A stretch of 64,000 nucleotides of DNA, taken from contig JANYGI010000045.1 of NCBI GenBank assembly GCA_025362495.1, forward strand, positions 55,484-119,483, given 5' to 3'. Shown piece by piece: positions 17,303 through 25,117 of this stretch; position 1 is the stretch's first letter, and every line of letters begins with the position of its first letter. Source of the stretch: Byssovorax sp. (lineage in GTDB: Bacteria; Myxococcota_A; Polyangia; Polyangiales; Polyangiaceae). The position numbers and the translations under genes are program-made. The notes under the pieces were generated by a model. It worked only from the letters and a program-made list of their open reading frames with translations. It did no database searches and had not been told where the DNA came from.

Positions 17303-19107
17303 GCTCCACGCGCGTACGCACCCTCGTCGAGGCCATCGAAGACGCGGCGGCCAGCACCAAGACCGGCTACCGCTTCATCGAAGAAGGTAGCCAGACCGAG
17401 CCCTTTTTCACGCACGGCGGCGTCGAGCGCGCGAGCGCCCGCTACGGCGGCGCGCTCCAGGCGATGGGCGCCCGGAAGGGCGATCGCGTCGCGCTGATCC
17501 TCCCCGACAACGCCGACTTCGTGTTCGCGTTCCTCGGCGCGATCCGCGCGGGCATCATCCCGGTACCGATTTACCCGCCGACGGGGCTCGGCAAGCTCGC
17601 CGGCTACCTCGAGAACACTCTCCACATCGTCGCGAAGAGCGGCGCCAAATTCTTGCTCACCAGCGCCGAGGTGAAGCGGATGCTCGGCACGATCCAGGCG
17701 CAGGCCCCCGAGCTGCAGAAGGTCGTCGCCGTCGAGGGCGTCCGCTCGTCCCGCGAGGAGCTGCACCCGGCCAAGGTCACGCTCGACGACACCGCGTTCC
17801 TCCAGTTCACGAGCGGCTCCACGTCGCGCCCCAAGGGCGTCGTCCTCACGCACCGCAACCTCGCCGCCAACGTGCGCGCGATCATGGAGCAGGGAATCGG
17901 CATCCGCGACGGCGTCGACGCCGGGGTCTCGTGGCTGCCGCTCTACCACGACATGGGGCTCATCGGCTTCGTGATAGCCCCGCTCTATCACCTCAACACC
18001 ATCACCTTCCTGCCGCCGCTGCTCTTCCTCAAGCGCCCGGCGCGCTGGCTCGAGGCCGTGTCGCGCTACCGCGGCTCGATCTCCTTCGGCCCCAACTTCG
18101 CCTATGCCCTCTGCGTCAAGCGCATCAAGGACAGCGAGGTCCAGGATCTCGATCTCTCGAGCTGGCGGGTCGCCGGCTGCGGCGCCGAGCCGATCCGCGC
18201 CGAGAACCTCCAGGCCTTCGCCGACAAGTTCGCGAAGATCGGCTTCGATCAGCGGGCCTTCATCAGCTGCTATGGAATGGCCGAGAGCACTCTCGCCATT
18301 TCGTTCAGCAAGCTCGGCGCCGGCGTGACGACCGACGCGGTCGACGGAGATGCCTTGTGGTCCGAGGGGCGCGCCGTCCCGATCGATCCCGCGAGCCCGC
18401 GCGCCGCGCCGATCGTGCAGTGTGGTGCAGCCTTTGAAGGGCACGAGATCCACGTCTTCGCGCCCGACGACGAGACCAGCGAGACGCCGCTCGGCGAGCG
18501 CGAGGTCGGCGAGATCCGGCTCCGCGGTCCCAGCGTGACGGCGGGCTATTTCAACGAGACCGAGCGGACGCAGGAGTCGTTCGCGGGCGGCTGGCTGCGC
18601 ACCGGCGACCTCGGGTATCTGGCCGGCGGGAACGTCCACATTTGCGGGCGCTCGAAGGAGGTCATCATCGTCAATGGCCGCAACTACTACCCTCAAGATC
18701 TGGAGTGGGAGGCTGGCAAGGTCGAGGGCGTGCGCAAGGGCAACGTCGTCGCGTTCGGCACGCTCAAGCCCCACAACGATCGCGAGCGCGTCGTCATCAC
18801 CTTTGAAACGGTGGTCACCGACGAGGCCGCGGTGCAGGCCCTGAAGGGCGAGGTCCGCCGCGTCGTCCAGCAGGCCCTGGGCCTCACGGTCGACGACGTC
18901 GTCCCGCTGGCTCCAGGCCTGCTCCCGAAGACGTCGAGTGGCAAGCTCCAGCGCAGCAAGACGCGGGAGCTCTACGAGACTGGCACGCTCCTCGGGCGCA
19001 CGGCGCCGCGCGACGCCGACGGCGTCGAGGCGGCCAAGGCCCTCGCGCGGAGCCAGCTCGGCTATTTCCGGCACGCGCTGCTCGGCGGCAAGAAGACGGA
19101 GGAATGA
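17299..19107 (+). CDS. Fatty acyl-AMP ligase (FAAL)
   Basis: A 602-residue adenylate-forming enzyme starting at ATG 17299, overlapping the ACP stop by four bases. The P-loop motif is FLQFTSGSTSRPKGVVLTH. WLPLYHDMGLIGFVIAPLY and FGPNFAYALC are typical of FAALs rather than acyl-CoA synthetases, and ISCYGMAESTLA is the A5 motif. WLRTGDLGYLAGG (A7) and ICGRSKEVIIVNGRNYYPQDLE (split here: the hinge followed by NYYPQD) mark the C-terminal lid; LPKTSSGKLQRSKTR holds the catalytic lysine region. It forms acyl-AMP from a free fatty acid and passes it to the adjacent carrier protein. The final product is unknown because no elongating or transferring enzyme is adjacent. Confidence 0.93.
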   Translation: MSSTRVRTLVEAIEDAAASTKTGYRFIEEGSQTEPFFTHGGVERASARYGGALQAMGARKGDRVALILPDNADFVFAFLGAIRAGIIPVPIYPPTGLGKLAGYLENTLHIVAKSGAKFLLTSAEVKRMLGTIQAQAPELQKVVAVEGVRSSREELHPAKVTLDDTAFLQFTSGSTSRPKGVVLTHRNLAANVRAIMEQGIGIRDGVDAGVSWLPLYHDMGLIGFVIAPLYHLNTITFLPPLLFLKRPARWLEAVSRYRGSISFGPNFAYALCVKRIKDSEVQDLDLSSWRVAGCGAEPIRAENLQAFADKFAKIGFDQRAFISCYGMAESTLAISFSKLGAGVTTDAVDGDALWSEGRAVPIDPASPRAAPIVQCGAAFEGHEIHVFAPDDETSETPLGEREVGEIRLRGPSVTAGYFNETERTQESFAGGWLRTGDLGYLAGGNVHICGRSKEVIIVNGRNYYPQDLEWEAGKVEGVRKGNVVAFGTLKPHNDRERVVITFETVVTDEAAVQALKGEVRRVVQQALGLTVDDVVPLAPGLLPKTSSGKLQRSKTRELYETGTLLGRTAPRDADGVEAAKALARSQLGYFRHALLGGKKTEE

Positions 19108-19184
19108 CGCAATCGGGTGACGGGGGCTGATCGCCGTTGACCGGGCCCCCGGCAGGGAGCGATCCTGACGGGCGAGGAGCCCTG

Positions 19185-20429
19185 ATGAAGCCGTTTGCCC
19201 CTCTCGTTCCGATCGTCGCCGCGGCTGCCAGCGCCCTCGCGCTCGGCGCGTGCCTCGTCGATCTCGCGAATCTCAGCGGCGGAAAGCCCGACGGCGGCGG
19301 CGGCGGCGCGGCCTCCGGTGGAGGCGTCGGCGGCACGACCGCGGCGACGACGAGCGGCGCGACCGCGGCGACGGGCGTGGGTGGCGACAACTCCACGACC
19401 GCGTCGACCGCGTCGGCCGCGTCGACCGGCAGCGGCTCAGGTGGAATGATCAACCCGGGCTGTGGCGCATCGGTGCTCGATTGCAGCGGGTGCGCGTGCC
19501 CCGCCGGCGGGTGCGCGGCCGTCCCGCTCGCCACGGGAGCCGACGCCGACGGGCCCCGCGGTATCGCCACCTCCAGCGATGGAGTCTTCTGGGTCGACAA
19601 GGGCGGTGGGCGGATCATGGGTATCCTCGCCCAGGGCAGCGGGCCGCAGCTCCTCGTCAAGGGGAACGCCCCCACGACCCTCGCGGTGGCCAATGGCCGG
19701 ATTGTCTATGTCGCGCAGGACGGCCTCTGGACGTGCCTCCTCCCGAGCTGCGACGCCACCAAGAAGCACCTCGCGGGCTCGATCGCTCCCGGGACGGTGC
19801 AGAGCGTCGCTTACGATGGTCAGCTCGTCTACTGGTCCGATCGCGGCGACAACGTCAACACTGGCAACGGCAAGGTGTGGCGCTGCGATCCAGCGGACGA
19901 CTGCGCCTCTCCGTACCTCATCGCCGATCACCAGCTCCTCGCGCAGGGCCTGTTCCTCACCGTCGATTCCATCTTCTGGATGGCCCGGGGGAACGGGCAG
20001 GCCAACGGAGCGATCCACAAATCTTCACGAACAGGCCCGGGACAGACGGACCTCGCCGCCGCGCTGGTGCTCCCCACCGGCCTCGCCGCGGACGACACCT
20101 ACGTGTACTGGACCGAGGCGACGACGAGCGGCGCGGTCCTGCGCTGCGATCACACCCAGGGATACTGCACCACCCCGGTCAACGTCGCGCCCAAGGCCGG
20201 CGCGCTCGGGCTCCCGATCGATCTGATCATCGCCGGGGCCCGGATCTACTGGAACGAGAACAGCAAAGGCACGATCTCGAGCTGCCCTCTGCCGGGGTGC
20301 GCCGCGGCCGAGAAGCCCCGACTCCACGCGACCGGGCGACAGGGCGTTCACCGGATCGCCGCCGGATCGAGCTGCCTCTTCTGGACTGACGACGTCAATG
20401 GCGGCACGGTCGACAAGGTGGGGCGCTGA
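19185..20429 (+). CDS. Lipoprotein with six-bladed YWTD-like beta-propeller
   Basis: A 414-residue lipoprotein. ATG 19185 follows GAGGAG with correct spacing. The signal peptide ends ALALGAC, making the cysteine near residue 23 the lipid site. A Gly/Ala/Thr/Ser linker follows, then a short Cys-rich stretch (CGASVLDCSGCACP). The rest carries repeated blade motifs: VFWVDKGGG, VYWSDRGDN, IFWMARGNG, VYWTEATTSG, IYWNENSKG and LFWTDDVNG, one about every 50 residues. This is the pattern of LDL-receptor YWTD-type (DUF5050-like) propellers, probably a binding scaffold at the cell surface. A paralogue is encoded at 47777-49132 and a broken relative at 37330-37725. Ligand unknown. Confidence 0.8.
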   Translation: MKPFAPLVPIVAAAASALALGACLVDLANLSGGKPDGGGGGAASGGGVGGTTAATTSGATAATGVGGDNSTTASTASAASTGSGSGGMINPGCGASVLDCSGCACPAGGCAAVPLATGADADGPRGIATSSDGVFWVDKGGGRIMGILAQGSGPQLLVKGNAPTTLAVANGRIVYVAQDGLWTCLLPSCDATKKHLAGSIAPGTVQSVAYDGQLVYWSDRGDNVNTGNGKVWRCDPADDCASPYLIADHQLLAQGLFLTVDSIFWMARGNGQANGAIHKSSRTGPGQTDLAAALVLPTGLAADDTYVYWTEATTSGAVLRCDHTQGYCTTPVNVAPKAGALGLPIDLIIAGARIYWNENSKGTISSCPLPGCAAAEKPRLHATGRQGVHRIAAGSSCLFWTDDVNGGTVDKVGR

Positions 20430-20432
20430 GGC

Positions 20433-20872
20433 CTATTTCGGCGGCCGGCGCTCGTGCAGACGCGCCGCGTCGAACGAGAACGTATCGCCGCGATGGAGGA
20501 ATTTCACCCGGTCCGCGAGCCCGGCCGCCTTCACCGCGGCGAGGAAGTCCGAGACCGGCGACTTGAACACGGTGCAATCGTCGTAGTGAATGGGTATCGC
20601 CACGGTGGGATCGACGATGCGAATCGCCTCGACGCCCTGCTCGCCATCCATGGTCAGCAGCACGCCGAGGAGGCGCGTCCCGCCGAGGTGGAGCAGCGCG
20701 ATGTCGATGTCCGGGAAGCGCCTCGGGATCTCCCGGATATCGTCGTACACCAGCGTATCTCCGCTGATGTAGACGCGGAGAGGCGGGCCGCCGCTCGGGC
20801 TCTGGATCTCGATCAAGCTGCCCATCACCTCGGGCAAGAGCCGGAGCGTGGAGCATCGCGCGTAGCGCCGGC
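20433..20872 (-). pseudogene. 5'-truncated metallo-beta-lactamase-fold hydrolase (UlaG-like) remnant
   Basis: The frame encodes only the C-terminal half of an MBL-fold hydrolase: RVYISGDTLVYDD, LHLGGTRLLGVLLTMDGEQG, a VAIPIHYDD block and a final KFLHRGDTFSF. The N-terminal half with the HxHxDH zinc motif is absent. Coding similarity continues upstream of the first possible start (TTG 20837) through STLRLLPEVMG until an in-frame TGA at 20874, which shows that the gene has lost its 5' end rather than being a natural small protein. The sequence from 20875 to 20930 shows no missing domain in any frame. It lies three bases beyond the convergent propeller gene. A residual expressed fragment is possible but unlikely to be catalytic. 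Confidence 0.7.
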
Positions 20873-20930
20873 ATCAGGGCGCGCCGGAATTGCTCGGATC
20901 CACGGCGAAGGCGCGCTAGCGTCGAGGCTC

Positions 20931-21425
20931 ATGAGCGCGACGGTATCCGACCTCTGCAAGGCGTGCGGCTTCTGCTGTGATGGCACGCTGTTCGACGCCC
21001 TCCGCCTCACGGACGCCGACGTCGGCCCCGCGGCGCGGGCGCGTCTCCCGCTCTTCGTCGACGACGGTGAACAGCAACTGCGCTTGCCGTGCCCGGCGCA
21101 CGTGGGCGCCTGCACCATCTACGAGGATCGGCCCTCGACCTGCCGCGCCTACCAGTGTCTGCTGGTCAATCGGCTGGAGCAGGGCGACCTCGATCTGGAG
21201 AGCGCCCTCGTGCGGGTCGGGCGCCTGCGCGCCCTCGTCGACGCGATAAGACCACACCTGGGCGAGCCGGGAGAGAGCTTCTGGGTGCGCGCCGCAGCGC
21301 TGGAGTCGCGGCCCTTTCAGTGGCAGATCGAGAACGAAGATCTGATGCTCCAGATTGCCACGCTCCGGGAGATGCTGGCTCGCTTCATCGACGCTCGCAG
21401 CCGCCGCGGCCAGATGGCGCGCTGA
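20931..21425 (+). CDS. YkgJ-family cysteine-cluster protein
   Basis: A 164-residue protein starting at ATG 20931. It has the characteristic cysteine cluster CKACGFCCDGTLF (C9, C12, C15, C16) and later CPAHVGACTIYEDRPSTC plus RAYQC. Family proteins are thought to bind zinc or an iron-sulfur cluster; function is not established. The C-terminal 60 residues are a helical segment (LREMLARFIDARSRR). It lies 142 bp upstream of the CYP51-type P450 gene on the same strand, so shared transcription is possible but not indicated by spacing. There is no signal peptide. Confidence 0.85.
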   Translation: MSATVSDLCKACGFCCDGTLFDALRLTDADVGPAARARLPLFVDDGEQQLRLPCPAHVGACTIYEDRPSTCRAYQCLLVNRLEQGDLDLESALVRVGRLRALVDAIRPHLGEPGESFWVRAAALESRPFQWQIENEDLMLQIATLREMLARFIDARSRRGQMAR

Positions 21426-21567
21426 CCGCCGCGAATCAACGACGAGAGTCAGAGACTCGAGACAGGCAAACTCGCCCTTCTCTTCTCTCCGACGCGTTGT
21501 TATGCCCCGCCCTGCCACGGCGACTCGGGGCTGCCCCCCGGGCAGCCCGCGCGCGAGGAGCGACACG

Positions 21568-23127
21568 ATGCAAACCACCCAGGACGCAGCCCCGAACCAG
21601 CCGGCCAAGGTCGCTCGTCGCGGACGCCCGATTCCCAGGCTCAGCGGCGGATTGCCGCTCGTCGGCCACCTCGTCCCGTTCGTGCGGACGGCCGTTCAGC
21701 TCCTCGAGCGCGCCCGCGCCGAGTGCGGCGATGTGGCCGCGTTCGACGTCGGCCCGAAGAAGATGGTGCTGCTCACCGGCCCTGCCGCGAGCGAGGCCTT
21801 CTTTCGCGCCTCGGACGACGTGCTCAACCCGTCGGAGGCCTACAAGATGATGGTCCCCGTCTTCGGGAAAGACGTCGTCTACGACGCTCCCCCCGCGAAG
21901 ATGGCCGAGCAGTTCGGGATGCTCCTCCCCTGCTTGCAGGACCGGCGAATGCGCTCCTACGGCGAGGTGATCGCCGCCGAGGTCGAGCGCAGCCTCGAGA
22001 GCTGGGGCGACGAGGGCGTGCTCGACATGTACGAGTACACCAAGGTCCTCACCAACTTCACCTCGTCGACGTGCCTTATCGGCAAGGACTTTCGCGAGGA
22101 CATGACCGACGAGTTCGCCCGGGTCTACAGCGATCTCGAGCGCGGGATCACCCCGCTCGCGTACCTGAATGCGCACCTGCCCATCCCCTCGTTCCGCAAC
22201 CGCGACAAGGCCCGTGTCCGGCTCGTCGAGATGATAACGCACATGATCAAGGAGCGTCGCCGCACCGAGCGCGAGAGCGACGATTTCCTCAACGTGCTGA
22301 TGAACACGAAGTACAAGAGCGGAGCGGCGCTGAGCGAGCACGAGATCACGGGCATGCTACTCGCTGCCATGTTCGCCGGCCACCACACCAGCGCCGTGAC
22401 GGCCGCGTGGATGATGCTCGAGCTCACGCGGAAGCCCGATCTCTACGGCCGCGTCCGCGACGAGGTCTTCGGCGTCTACGGGCCCGACGGGGCGGTCACC
22501 TATCCTTCGCTCCGCGAGGTCCCCGTCACCGAGGCCTGTGTGAAGGAGACTCTGCGCCTCCACCCGCCGCTCTTCATGCTCTTGCGGGTCGCGATGCGCG
22601 ACTGGGAGTACGACGGCTACTTCATCGCCAAGGGGACGAACCTCATCGTCTCTCCAACGGTGACCCATTTGATCCCCGAGGTGTTCGCCGATCCGACGCG
22701 GTTCGATCCCGACCGCTTCGGCCCCGGCCGCGAAGAGGACAAGCAGCCCTTCGCCTTCCAGGCCTTCGGCGGCGGCAGCCACAAGTGCCTCGGCAACGCC
22801 TTTGCGATGCTCCAGATCAAGACGGTGTTCGCCATCCTGATGCGGCGCTTCACCTTCAGCTCGTACGGTGATCCGCTCGAGCCCGATTTTCACGGCGTGG
22901 TCCTGGGGCCGAAGCAGCCGTGTCGGGTGCGCTACCGGCGTATTCTCCCGCGGGAGGCAGAGCGCTTCACGACGGGGGCGCGCGAGCGCGGCGCGAAGGC
23001 GGCTCCGGGCGGCGTGAGCTCCGCGGCAAAGACGCCTCCTGCCACGGCGGCCACGGCGGTCGCGGGACAGTGCCCCTTCACCGCTGCGCCTTCGCCCGAG
23101 GCCGGCAGCGATGGAGGAGCGCGGTGA
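21568..23127 (+). CDS. Cytochrome P450 CYP51 family, sterol 14-alpha-demethylase-like, with Ala-rich tail
   Basis: A 519-residue P450. ATG 21568 follows GAGGAG by about seven bases. The substrate-site block YKMMVPVFGKDVVYDAPP (92-109) matches the CYP51 signature (Y-x2-M-x-PVFG-x-GVV-x-D). The I helix is AGHHTS (270-275) as in mycobacterial CYP51, the ExxR pair is E327/R330, and the haem loop is FGGGSHKCLG with C407. The GPKQPCRVRYRR end (447-458) is also CYP51-like. Catalytic homology stops near 465; residues 466-519 form an Ala/Gly/Pro-rich tail with one QCPF. The stop overlaps the ferredoxin start (TGATG). It would remove the 14-alpha methyl of a lanosterol-type sterol by three oxidations. 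Confidence 0.9.
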   Translation: MQTTQDAAPNQPAKVARRGRPIPRLSGGLPLVGHLVPFVRTAVQLLERARAECGDVAAFDVGPKKMVLLTGPAASEAFFRASDDVLNPSEAYKMMVPVFGKDVVYDAPPAKMAEQFGMLLPCLQDRRMRSYGEVIAAEVERSLESWGDEGVLDMYEYTKVLTNFTSSTCLIGKDFREDMTDEFARVYSDLERGITPLAYLNAHLPIPSFRNRDKARVRLVEMITHMIKERRRTERESDDFLNVLMNTKYKSGAALSEHEITGMLLAAMFAGHHTSAVTAAWMMLELTRKPDLYGRVRDEVFGVYGPDGAVTYPSLREVPVTEACVKETLRLHPPLFMLLRVAMRDWEYDGYFIAKGTNLIVSPTVTHLIPEVFADPTRFDPDRFGPGREEDKQPFAFQAFGGGSHKCLGNAFAMLQIKTVFAILMRRFTFSSYGDPLEPDFHGVVLGPKQPCRVRYRRILPREAERFTTGARERGAKAAPGGVSSAAKTPPATAATAVAGQCPFTAAPSPEAGSDGGAR

Positions 23128-23324
23128 TGCGGATCGTCGTCGACGAGCAGCTCTGCAAGGGACACGGCGTCTGCATGGGCGAGGCGCCCGAGGTCTTCAG
23201 CGTCACCCGCAAGGGCGAGCTCACCGTGCTCCAGCCTCGCCCCGGCGCGGCGCTCCGCGCCCAGGTGGAGGCCGCGGTGAAGTACTGTCCGACAGGCGCG
23301 CTGTCGATCGAGCCCGGGGAGTGA
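23127..23324 (+). CDS. [3Fe-4S] ferredoxin, P450 redox partner
   Basis: A 65-residue single-cluster ferredoxin. The ligands C10, C16 and C54 (CKGHGVC and YCPTGAL) are present, and H13 occupies the place of the second cysteine of a [4Fe-4S] site, which is typical of the [3Fe-4S] ferredoxins serving actinobacterial P450s such as Rv0763c beside M. tuberculosis CYP51. ATG 23127 overlaps the P450 stop by one base; GTG 23124 is also possible. The coupling and the cluster type both indicate that it delivers electrons to the CYP51-like enzyme. No ferredoxin reductase is encoded nearby, so it must use one from elsewhere. Confidence 0.93.
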   Translation: MRIVVDEQLCKGHGVCMGEAPEVFSVTRKGELTVLQPRPGAALRAQVEAAVKYCPTGALSIEPGE

Positions 23325-23328
23325 GCGC

Positions 23329-24429
23329 TTGAACCTCCACGACATCGTCCTCCCGATCACGCCCGCGACGCTGTGGACCGCGACCGAGATGGTCACTGGC
23401 TTCCTTGGCGCCCTCTTCCTCGGAGCGCGGTTCCTGCCCGGCCTCGAGCGCGCCGGGTACCCGCAGCCCGACGGCGTCGTCAAGGACTACAAGCTCACCG
23501 GGATGACGCTGTTCTTCGTCGCTCACATGGTGGTGGGCGTGATGGTGTTCGGCTTCGGGATCTCGCTCACGCCCGTCGTGATGCACTTCTGGTCGCTCTT
23601 CGCCGTGGCGCTGGCGATCGCCGTGCTGATCACGGCGGTGCTCTATTTTCAAGGCCGTCGCGACGGACTCGGGCGCTCGTCCAGCAACGTCGTTCAGGAC
23701 CTCTGGCTCGGCAACGAGCTGAACCCGACGTGGCTTGGCGTCGACCTGAAGATGTTCATGTACCAGCCGAGCCTGATCGGCGCGAACCTGCTCGTGGTCG
23801 CCTTCGCCAACGCGCAGCACGATCTCCACGGGAAGATCACCCCGCAGATGGCCTGTCTGCTCGGGTTCTGGTGGGCGTATCTCTTCACGCACTACGTGAA
23901 GGAAGAGTTCATGCTCTCGACCTGGGACGTGATCGCCGAGAAGTTCGGCTTCATGCTCGTCTGGGGCGATCTCGTCTACGTACCGTTCCTGTACACGCTG
24001 CCTTGCTGGTGGCTGGTCGACGAGAAGGTGCCCTTCGTCGCGTGGCAGTGGGGTGGCCTGTCGCTGCTCTGCCTCGCGTCACTCTGGGTCTTCCGTGAGG
24101 CCAACTGGCAGAAGGAGCGCTACAAGCGCACGCCGAACGCGACGATCTGGGGGAAGAAGCCCGAGCTCGTCGGCGGTCGACTGCTCGCCTCGGGCTGGTG
24201 GGGTATCGGCCGCAAGATCAACTACACGGGCGAGATCGGCGTCTACATCTGCTTCGCGCTCACGACCGGGTTCGAGCACGCTTGGCCGTACCTCTTGCCC
24301 CTCTCGCTGATAGCGCTGCTCAGCCAGCGCGCGGCGCGCGACGACAAGAAGTGCGCTTCCAAGTACGGTGAGGTGTGGACGGCCTACTGCGCGCGGACGC
24401 GGTTCCGGATGATCCCGTTCGTGTACTGA
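23329..24429 (+). CDS. ERG24/DHCR7-family sterol reductase, probable C14 sterol reductase
   Basis: A 366-residue polytopic membrane protein with about nine hydrophobic segments, starting at TTG 23329 four bases after the ferredoxin stop, with GGGGAG upstream. Two family signatures are clear: LLASGWWGIGRKINYTGE (about 284-301; the LLxSGWWGxxRxxNYxGE pattern) and KKCASKYGEVWTAYC followed by RMIPFVY at the C-terminus. These mark the NADPH-dependent delta-14 / delta-7 sterol reductases (ERG24, TM7SF2, LBR, DHCR7). Because CYP51 leaves a C14(15) double bond, reduction of delta-14 is the obvious step for its operon partner. A delta-7 or C24(28) specificity cannot be excluded from sequence. Confidence 0.9.
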   Translation: MNLHDIVLPITPATLWTATEMVTGFLGALFLGARFLPGLERAGYPQPDGVVKDYKLTGMTLFFVAHMVVGVMVFGFGISLTPVVMHFWSLFAVALAIAVLITAVLYFQGRRDGLGRSSSNVVQDLWLGNELNPTWLGVDLKMFMYQPSLIGANLLVVAFANAQHDLHGKITPQMACLLGFWWAYLFTHYVKEEFMLSTWDVIAEKFGFMLVWGDLVYVPFLYTLPCWWLVDEKVPFVAWQWGGLSLLCLASLWVFREANWQKERYKRTPNATIWGKKPELVGGRLLASGWWGIGRKINYTGEIGVYICFALTTGFEHAWPYLLPLSLIALLSQRAARDDKKCASKYGEVWTAYCARTRFRMIPFVY

Positions 24430-24448
24430 GCAGCTCGCGGACCCGGGC

Positions 24449-24922
24449 TCACTTGTCCTTGATCCGCAGGCCGGCCTTGCGCTCCAGCTCGCGAAAGCGC
24501 GCTTCCATCGGATCTTCGAGCGGATCGATCTCGTCGTCGTCGGACGGCCCGCGCGACTCGGCCTCTTCCTCGTGGCGCGGGGCGTGGCCTTCCGGGCGGT
24601 CGTGGCCCAAAAGGCTTCCGATCCCCGCCTCGAAGGCCCCGGCCGCACGATTGATGTAGCCCGCCACGGTGGGCGTCTCGGTCATCTCGCCGGTCTGCCG
24701 GACGCCGAGCTCGTCGGTCGCGTAGCAGGCGCCGCAGCAGCCGCAGGCCATCACCCGGTGGCGCTTGTAGTCGAACACATCGATGAAATAGAGGCGGAAG
24801 GTGGCCTTGACCTCCTTCTCGTAGAACGTCGCCTGCTCACCGCACTGCATGCAGTGACGGTCGACCCGCGCGCCTCCGGGGACGCGCGTGGTTCTCTCTC
24901 CGCTGCCAAAGACGATCCACAT
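24449..24922 (-). CDS. Zinc-ribbon-type cysteine protein
   Basis: A 157-residue protein starting at ATG 24922. Six cysteines form two knuckles: HCMQCGE (C24, C27) and MACGCCGACY (C60, C62, C63, C66), separated by a segment YFIDVFDYKRHRV. This looks like a zinc ribbon of the kind seen in small bacterial membrane-associated proteins that start with MWIVFGSG. The remainder is a helix (INRAAGAFEAGIGSLLG) and an acidic tail (SDDDEIDPLEDPMEARFRELERK). No enzymatic motif is visible. It converges on the sterol reductase with a 19-bp gap, and is divergent from the next gene with 195 bp between starts. Confidence 0.7.
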   Translation of the reverse strand: MWIVFGSGERTTRVPGGARVDRHCMQCGEQATFYEKEVKATFRLYFIDVFDYKRHRVMACGCCGACYATDELGVRQTGEMTETPTVAGYINRAAGAFEAGIGSLLGHDRPEGHAPRHEEEAESRGPSDDDEIDPLEDPMEARFRELERKAGLRIKDK

Positions 24923-25117
24923 TCTCCTGCCTCGCTCGCTCGCTCTACGCCGGCGACAGGAGTTCGTCGAATGGTAGCGGTTGTCAAGCGTTCCGTGGAG
25001 CGCCGGGGTTGCACGCTTGCGCCCGGCGCCGGGGTGGGCGAAGCTGTCCGACTTCCGTGCGCCGCGGTGGCAGGGTGGCACCTCGGTTGCCGCGGAATCG
25101 CTTCCAGGAGTCATCCC

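Noticed and set aside
17095..19074. Long open frame of 659 codons on the minus strand opposite the fatty acyl-AMP ligase gene
   Set aside because: It is antisense to a gene with clear family motifs, is rich in Arg/Ala/Gly/Glu from GC-skewed third positions and has no recognisable domain.
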